NCBI GenBank assembly: GCA_023376005.1
Contig: CM042152.1
Coordinates: forward strand, 71,621,893-71,685,892
Source of the DNA: Doryteuthis pealeii
Lineage: Eukaryota; Mollusca; Cephalopoda; Myopsida; Loliginidae
Reading direction: 5' to 3'
DNA: 64,000 nucleotides
A model generated the notes under the pieces. The model made no database searches, was not told the DNA's origin, and saw only the letters and a list, made by a program, of their open reading frames with translations. The position numbers were made by a program, and so were the translations under genes. Positions 54,301 through 62,668 of this stretch are shown one piece after another. The first letter of the stretch is position 1. Each line of letters starts with the position of its first letter.

Positions 54301-57110
54301 GTTTCAAACCACTTATGAATTTAGGGTAACATTAAAAAAAATGATATTTTTAATTTACCTGACCTGTTTATCATGGGTATAATGTGATATAAAGTTGCTA
54401 GTAATGCATTCAATAGTAATGGATCTGTGAGACTAACTTGCTAATCATTACACCATGAGGAGATGCACTTATTCTTTACCCAATCTGTTCGCCATGCGTA
54501 GGATGTGTCACATGGTTGCAAGTATGGGAAAATCAAAAAATAATCATTACACCATGATGGGATGCCATCCTTATTTACCCAACATATTCACCACAGGTAG
54601 GATGTGACACAAGATCACTGGTATGGGGCATACAGCATGAATTAAACTTGCTATGCAGTACTAAGGGATCTGTGATGCTAGCTTGCTATCTGTTAAACCA
54701 CAATGGGATGCATTCCTTATTTACTTGAATCATTCACTATGGGTTGGATGTAACAAAAGTTTCTAAGTGTGGGACATCCAGTGACTATTGAACTCACTAT
54801 TCAGTAGTAATGGATCTGCAAAACTTGCTAGTTAACCGTTACACCACAATTTGACATTTGGTTATTTAACTGATCTATTCGCCCTGGGTTGCAAGTATGG
54901 GGTATATAGTGAGGATCAAACTCATATTCAGTAGTAATGGATCTGCCAGACTAGCTTGCAAACCATTACACCATGATAATATTTTGAATGTAAAAAAAAT
55001 TTCCTAATATAAACAAGCATTGTAATATATGAATTCTTTGTGTTTTTTTTTCAATTTGATAAGAATGTGTTAAATTATTTTTCTCTCTTACTCCTCTTTT
55101 CCCCTGTTTCTCTTGTTCACTGGTGTTCCTAAAATCATTTTACTCTGGTTATGAACCGGGTATTTCTGCTAGTTCTATATATTACATTGGTACATCAATA
55201 CATCTGTAGCCTAATGATGAAAAAAGCACTTATTTTATATAGTATATATTAATTTTTCAACATGTCAATGCATTGACAATGCATTTCATTCTGTGGTGAA
55301 TATTAATCACATATTATTCAGTGAAAATTCAGCAAACAATTATGTGTCAAGTTACAGAATTATTGATTTACCTTATATTTTTTCCAATCTTATCTATTTT
55401 ATTTAATTTTGTCATTAACATATGAACTTTATTATCTTATCTTTAGTTGAATAATTGAAATAATTATTAAATATTAAAAAAACAAAAAAAAAAAAAACAA
55501 AAACAACGGATTAATTCTCTATAGATTCACAATTATTCAGTTATTCTGGTTTATCCTGATATTGGAGTTTGTTGTGGTAATAGAAACTTTTTAAAATTTG
55601 TTTACAAATGTTAAGAGTTGAGATTTATAGAAAAATAAGTATTCACTGATTTCTAAAAAATTGTGTTGAAAAATGCCACTTGTTTTTATTTCTTTTTTCT
55701 TAGTTATTATTTTTGGTGATTAGGTTGAATATAGTATTTTCTCACCTGGTTACCATTTGCTTCTTGTACTTATTTTCAAAGGAAAGAAAAGTAGAGAGAC
55801 AAAAATTAATTCAAATTCTTTCAATTTTATATATTTTACTTTTTTTTTCTAAAAGTGTTATAAAATATTCCTTAAATTAACAATATCTTCCAGAAATTAT
55901 ACTTTTTTTTATATATAATATCATGGGTTATAAAAATTGATACCAATCACCAAGGAGTACTACTCTTTTTCATATAAATAGAAAAAATTATCAAATATCT
56001 TAGTAGCTAAAACTCATCCAACAATGGATAAAAAGTCAAGTGCAGCATTGAATTTATTAAAAACAAAACAACTCATTTTACTGAAAAGGAACTTGCAAAA
56101 AACTGCATCCACATTAATTTCTAATAATGAATTGGATTTCTATTTTGTTTATTTAAGTGTTTTACTCTTCAAGGTGCAAAATTATTCAAGTAATTTCATT
56201 TGTTGTGTTTTAACAACAAATCTAGTTCATTATTTCACTTTTATAGACTCACTTGTATATGATTATGTAATCATGCAACAAGATTGGTATCTGATTGACA
56301 GATGGGAATAAGATTCAATCTGGATATACTGGGACCAATTTGGTACCCCTGATTGGTGGGCTAGACAAAAGTTATAACCAGAATATATTAGGACTGATTT
56401 AGTACCCTCTGTTTTGGCCTGTGATTAGTTGATTGGTTAGACAAAATTAGTTGGGAACAAATTGGAAATCTATTTATTTTGGGTTTAAGTCAGCAGAAGT
56501 TGAGAGGCAGTAGGAGGGACCAGGATAACAGCAGAGTTAAGAGACAAGAGAAGAGGAAGCAGAATGATTAGAATTAGAATACATACAGCCTTCTGTTAAA
56601 TTTGTGATCCACAATTTTTTTTTTCTTAAATCCATATTGTGTTTTGAATTTGTTTAAAATTCTTGTTCTAGGTTAATGAAGAAATAAAGATTGAACATTT
56701 CTGTTTTCTATACTTTGTATTCTGCACTCACAAGGAGTTTTTGATAATGTGTGTGTGTGCCCTTTTAATTTTGCAGCCATTTAATTTTCAACTGTTACTT
56801 GGAATTACTTTTCAATCACAGCAGACTCAGCAAAAGTGACCACTGACATATTTGATTTACTAGTATAGCATGCTAGTTGTCTTTTTTTGAACAGACTAGA
56901 TCAAACTCAAATTATAGATTTGGTCATGTTGAAACTGGATATATCAAGTGACAACAAGATTTATAAAAGAAAAACTACTAAGAACAACAAAAAAGAAACA
57001 AGAAAAGAAAACTTAGAACTTCACAGAACAAAAAGAATCAAAAGAAAATGAAATTTGCCCTCCTTCACACCCATAAAAGTAAAATCGTTAGTCTGTCTCT
57101 GTCTGTCTGT

Positions 57111-57155
<45 letters not shown>

Positions 57156-60100
57156 TGTACTATATAAAAAGTATTGGAATTTATCTGATGCATGTGGAAT
57201 GGCCAAATAGTACAATCACTGCACTCCAAAAGGTCATGAAAAACCCCCTATATAAGCGCCAAATCCTTTGATTCGGACTCATTTTGCCTCCAGCGGCTTT
57301 GGTTACCTGGGAGACTACAAAGTCACTATCACCCCAAAATGGCATGTGTGAAAGCAACTCCCAGTGCCACTTTAGCTACACTGCAGCCCTAAAGCATTGA
57401 GCCAACAGCCTTGAAGGGGAAAACACTGGCTATTATCACTGAAGCCAACCCCATGCCATCCAGTTACAAGGACAGTATCTTCACCTATTCAGTTAAATCT
57501 GCAGAAGCACATTATCTGCAAACCATTTACTTTTATCTCTTTTCCTTCCTTGAATAGTGAAATTGTTGTATTAAGAAATGGTTGTTGTGTTTTCCTTTCT
57601 TCAAAAGCTGTTGACGCTATTCACCTTTGTACACTTAACTACTGTCTATAATTGTTCAAAACTTTGGGTTTAACCAGAATGACTTTTGGAGATAAAATTC
57701 CCCACAAAAGAAAACATGGAATTAAATATTAAAAAAAAAGGATATAGATAAAAGAACATACAAAAAATATACAAGTATATATTTTCTTTGTAATGCGGCA
57801 AATGTAACAAGATGGCGTTTGCAGGAGCTGAATTAATGCCCTGATTGATGAACAAGAACAGGATATAACCTGGATATACTGATATGCACTAATTGGTGTG
57901 CCAGAACAGATTATAACCAGAGCATGCTAGGACTGATTTAATACCTCCATTTGGTTGACCCCAAGTCATTGATTAGCTATTTTGCAAGAGACAAAATTAG
58001 TTGGAGCTTCAGCATGAAATTATTTATTTGGGCAGATCACCACAAAGAACCAAAAAGTTATGGAGAGCCACAGAGCTTCATCCAACTAGAACCAAACATA
58101 TTTTGTCTGCCTTTCCTGCTGTTCATGCTATACCGTTTTGTGTTTTAAACAAGAGATTTCTTTCCTCTCTCTCTTCTTCTCATAATGAAATAAACATTAA
58201 ACATGATCATTTTCTCATACATCATGCTTTCCTCATATGTTACAATTATAGTTTTTACATGTATTTTATTGCATGGCTTTTAAACAACCGCATAACAATA
58301 CAATCACCTAATACTGCTCGTAATAAAACTCTGACAAAATAGGAAAAGAACAGTCAGCATAAATAATAGATAATATTATTGAAAATCACAATAAAAAATT
58401 GTCTCTAAAAAGATGTGTTAAAAACTATGATTTACCTTGGTGCACAGTGAAAGCAGCTGTTCAAAATTGGAGAGTGCAGCATACAATGCAATTCTAAATG
58501 AAGTCTAAGCAGTTGAGATAATGTTTTGACAGTATCAAAACAAACTTTGTTCAAGATGCTGTTTCCAATACATCTGAAACTACAATTTCTAGAACTCTGT
58601 ACAAAAGTCGCTCAATATTCAGAATAATAAATGCACTCAGGAAATAATAGTATTTGCAAAAGCAAATATCAGTAACTCAGAAGGCATAAAGTATTGTAGT
58701 TGAATAAAACTAAAGTTGAAATATTTGGCTAGAATTAGAATGTTATGTATGTCTCAACTCACCATCCATCAAGCATTATCTGCACTGTTAAGCATAGAGA
58801 TAGATCTAGTCAGAACAGTTTGTCTCCATAAAGACAAAAACAATATAATGTACCACCAAATTATTGATGAGAATCTCTGTAAATCAGCTAGGAACCTCCA
58901 TTTTGGTTACAATTTTATCTTCCAACAAGACAACAATTAAAAATATACAATTTACTTAGGAATGGTTCAAATTAAAGAAAATGTAGTTCTAGACTGGCCC
59001 AGATTTGAATTTCATTGAAAATCTGTGGCAGAAACTCAGACTGGCAGTGCATTGAAGAGCATTGTGGAATTTATTACAATTGGACTAGTTTAACATAATT
59101 TATAATGCTATATAATACTAGTATATAATACTCTCTGCTTAATATGAAAAATTTGTATCCCGCTATCATAAGGGACTGCAGCGGTTATTGGGGTATATGA
59201 ACTTTATTAGTCAATAACTAGGGGAGAATAAGAGCAGATAAAGAGTTTTGCAATAAATATTTTTTTATGAAAAAGTGATTTCTAAAAAAAATTAAATTTT
59301 TTTGCTCTTGTTGGAAAGTTTAATATGCAAAGTACATATTTGATGCAAAACTTTGTCTCTTAGTCAGATATTTGTGAATAACATGCAGTTTTTTGTATTT
59401 ACCTTAGACTCATACTTTTCAAAATGCACAATTTTAAAATAATGCAAGTAGCTTATATCAATTATTAATTGATTTGTTTTAATGAAAGTAAGATTGTTCT
59501 ATCTTTTTCTATAGGAGAATGTCTTGCTGAGGAAGAAATCACATCTGAAAACATTGAAAATAATCTTGTGAAGATTGTACCATCAAGCAATTCAACAAAC
59601 ATCAAAGATATAATTCCTAAGAAATCATCTTTTAGTTTTTCATCAAATGATCTCAATCCAAAATTACAAGTTAAAATTACCCAACCAAAACGTTTATCTA
59701 TTTTAAATCTTATCAAGCCTAAAAATATACTAGATTACGATGTTATTTTAATTTATGAAGATGGCAAAGTAGATTCCATTATGGTAAGTTAAATATTTTC
59801 TGTTTATTGTAAAACATCATTACATCATATGTTCATTATATTGTATTTACTCAAGTGCAATTCAATTCAAAACTCACACTTTTTGTAACAAAAATCAGTA
59901 TCCTCAAATGCAGTCATAGCAATTTATATTTTTAAAGAAATATATTTAATAATATTGTTGTGAATTTTAAAACATATCTTTATTGGTTTGCTGGTTTGTT
60001 GTTGGTTTATCTGTTAGACATAGGGAAAGAGAACAATGATATATATTCATGATGCATTTTTTATAAAAGGTAAAAGGGAAGAACAATGTGTCTGTTTTCT

Positions 60101-62625
60101 GACTTTCCCCATCTAATAGCTCATTCTTTAAAATATATTTGTATAATTCAACTATATGTAAATAATCACAATTTTTTATGAATATGATCCTAGTAAAACA
60201 TAAAATAGAAAATGGTAAAAAAACAGTTGTTAAACCACTTGGGATTTCAGTTTGGTGAGTTCTCATATTTTTCACTAGCTCAGAACTGGTCCCACACTAG
60301 CATTGTAGATTTCTTTAAAAGTGCTCCTGATTATTTATTTAGTGCTCTGTTACCTGGTATATAAAAAAACGTGTCTCATTGATGTTTTTGATTTGATTTA
60401 GTTCAAAATCATCTTATTTTCTTAGTTTTATTATATGAAACTGCATGATCTGATCATCCAAATCAAAGGAAAGCTTCTGTGATTTTTTGTTTTCTGTTGT
60501 CAAGCTAAAGAATCTAAAGAATCTCTGGCACAATTCATTTGAAATTTTGAATGATTAACTTAGTATTTCTCATCTTTTGAAATGTTTTTTGCTAGTAACT
60601 AGATATGCAGTACTGTTACAAGCAATGGGTTCCTGGACACTTGTTGGAGTGCTCCTGGTTCATAAGCCCATCATTTGATTTACATTCTATAGGAGAATTA
60701 CGTCGTTCGCACCAGCGTGCCTTGTGGATTCATAACCTTTATATAAATATATATATATATGTCTGTCTATCTGTCTTTTGTTTGTGTCTTGAGCATTTGA
60801 TTATATTTAATAGAATGTATTTTATTACGAATTTCTTTAATATCACATTTATATGATAAAAGTTTGTGGATTTTGAAGTGAAAAACAGTTTTAAAAATTT
60901 GGAGTATCATATGATGTGACCTATTGATTTTTCCCCCCTTAAACTTGGTTACAGAATATACCACCAACTCAGGAGATAACTACAACAAATACCTCCCCAT
61001 TGGAACAGATTAAATTTGATTTTCGAAAAATATCTTCCAATATTCCTGTCACACTTGGACTCAAAGTAAAGTGTTGTCAACAAGCATGTAAGTATTTTAT
61101 GTGAAAATTTTGAAAAAAAATTAGTTATTATTTTATTACAGTTAAGAGATTTACATTTACTGAAAGTGTACATTAATGAAATTAATACATAGGTACATCA
61201 GTGATTCTATAGCTTAATGATGAAAAAACATTTATTTTATGTTATTGCATTTAATTCACTGGTAAATATTAAACATAGAGCAAACATTATACAGTAAAAT
61301 TTTCAGATAAAAATTCAGTTAATAAAAGTATTGAATGAATTTAAAAAAAATAATACTTAAATTTAGGCAATCTATGTTCTTTTTTTGTTAACTCAATAAA
61401 TAGCTTATTTTTTAATCAAAAATATGTTTTAATAAATAATATAACATGAAGTTCATTTCTTAAATTAGTATTTTTCTTAGAATTTATCAATCTTGTACTT
61501 TAATTATGTATTTATGAAAATGCATCTGATAAAAAGAATACACTAGACTGTATTTTGAGTCTAATTTTAAAATTACTAAAAAGAGTATATACAAATAACA
61601 GCCCACATAATTTGTTTGGTCAATATCTTTAGGATTTACAGGTGATAATGCTGTTTTGTAATTTATGCACACTGTAATGTAACTAAGAGAAGATAGGCAT
61701 ATTTTATAGAATCAGTTTATTTATAGCATCAGTGTGTGGGTATTTGATCAAACACATGGAAGCCAGTTTTACCTTGATTTGAAGTTTAGCTGGTAGTATC
61801 ATAGTTAAATGGACACAGTGACCTGAGTCCAAATACTGAACCAGGTTGTTTGCATTTCACATAGCATTAATACCCTTGGAAAAGTTATGAATTCAACTAT
61901 TCTCCTTCCAGCTATTGGTAAATAGTAGAGCAGACTGGGCTTTCTAACCTTAGTATGGCAACTAGTCTAGGAAGAAAATTTTGATTTCAAACCTTTAAAC
62001 TCCACTTAAAAATCTACATTGTGTCACATCCTACTTGTACGAGGAGGGGGTAGTTGGATAAGTACACATATGTAAGATAACTGCAACTTTTATTCTTAAT
62101 ATTAGATTTTCTATAAACAATTGTTTAAGGTGATAATATCTATTTTATAAATAGACTGATTGTAATAGATTAATTTATACATATGCAAATGTAACTAGAC
62201 ATATATCTTGGAATTACAAGGTTTTGCTCCCTTGTAATTAACTAGCCATGTGAATCTGTTGTTGATAATGGCATGTAAGTTGTTTTTTTTATTAATCTAT
62301 TCAATTTTGAGATATAAATACCACAATAATATAAACCTTGATAATTATCTAAATGATTTTCCTTCCTGTAATATATTGAGAGAAAATCAGGATAAAGAAG
62401 ACACTGTCTGGTTCATGACTTTATTGAGACCAATATTATACACATGTACTGACCATCAGATATATGAGAAAGATGGTGTGGAGAATTATTTTTGTTTCTT
62501 AATGTGATGTTACAAGGGTGATAACTTATTTAACTATTATACTTCCTTTCTTTACTTCATTTGAACTTTTGTTGATAGTTCTTTACCCCCCCCCTCTCTC
62601 TCTCTAACTCTAACTAACTATCTAT

Positions 62626-62668
<43 letters not shown>

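Larger units (their letters stand above)
55173..58430. other. Intron, repeats only
   Basis: No exon of the mucin-like gene or known protein could be seen. An open frame at 56024-56311 lacks any family signature. The stretch includes a dispersed repeat pair (56313-56470 and 57838-58030), a microsatellite at 57091-57153 and a GC-richer unknown segment at 57240-57430. Confidence 0.55.

Noticed and set aside
56024..56311. 95-residue open frame
   Set aside because: No family signature, no splice-site context, and nearby sequence is repeat-rich; likely chance.
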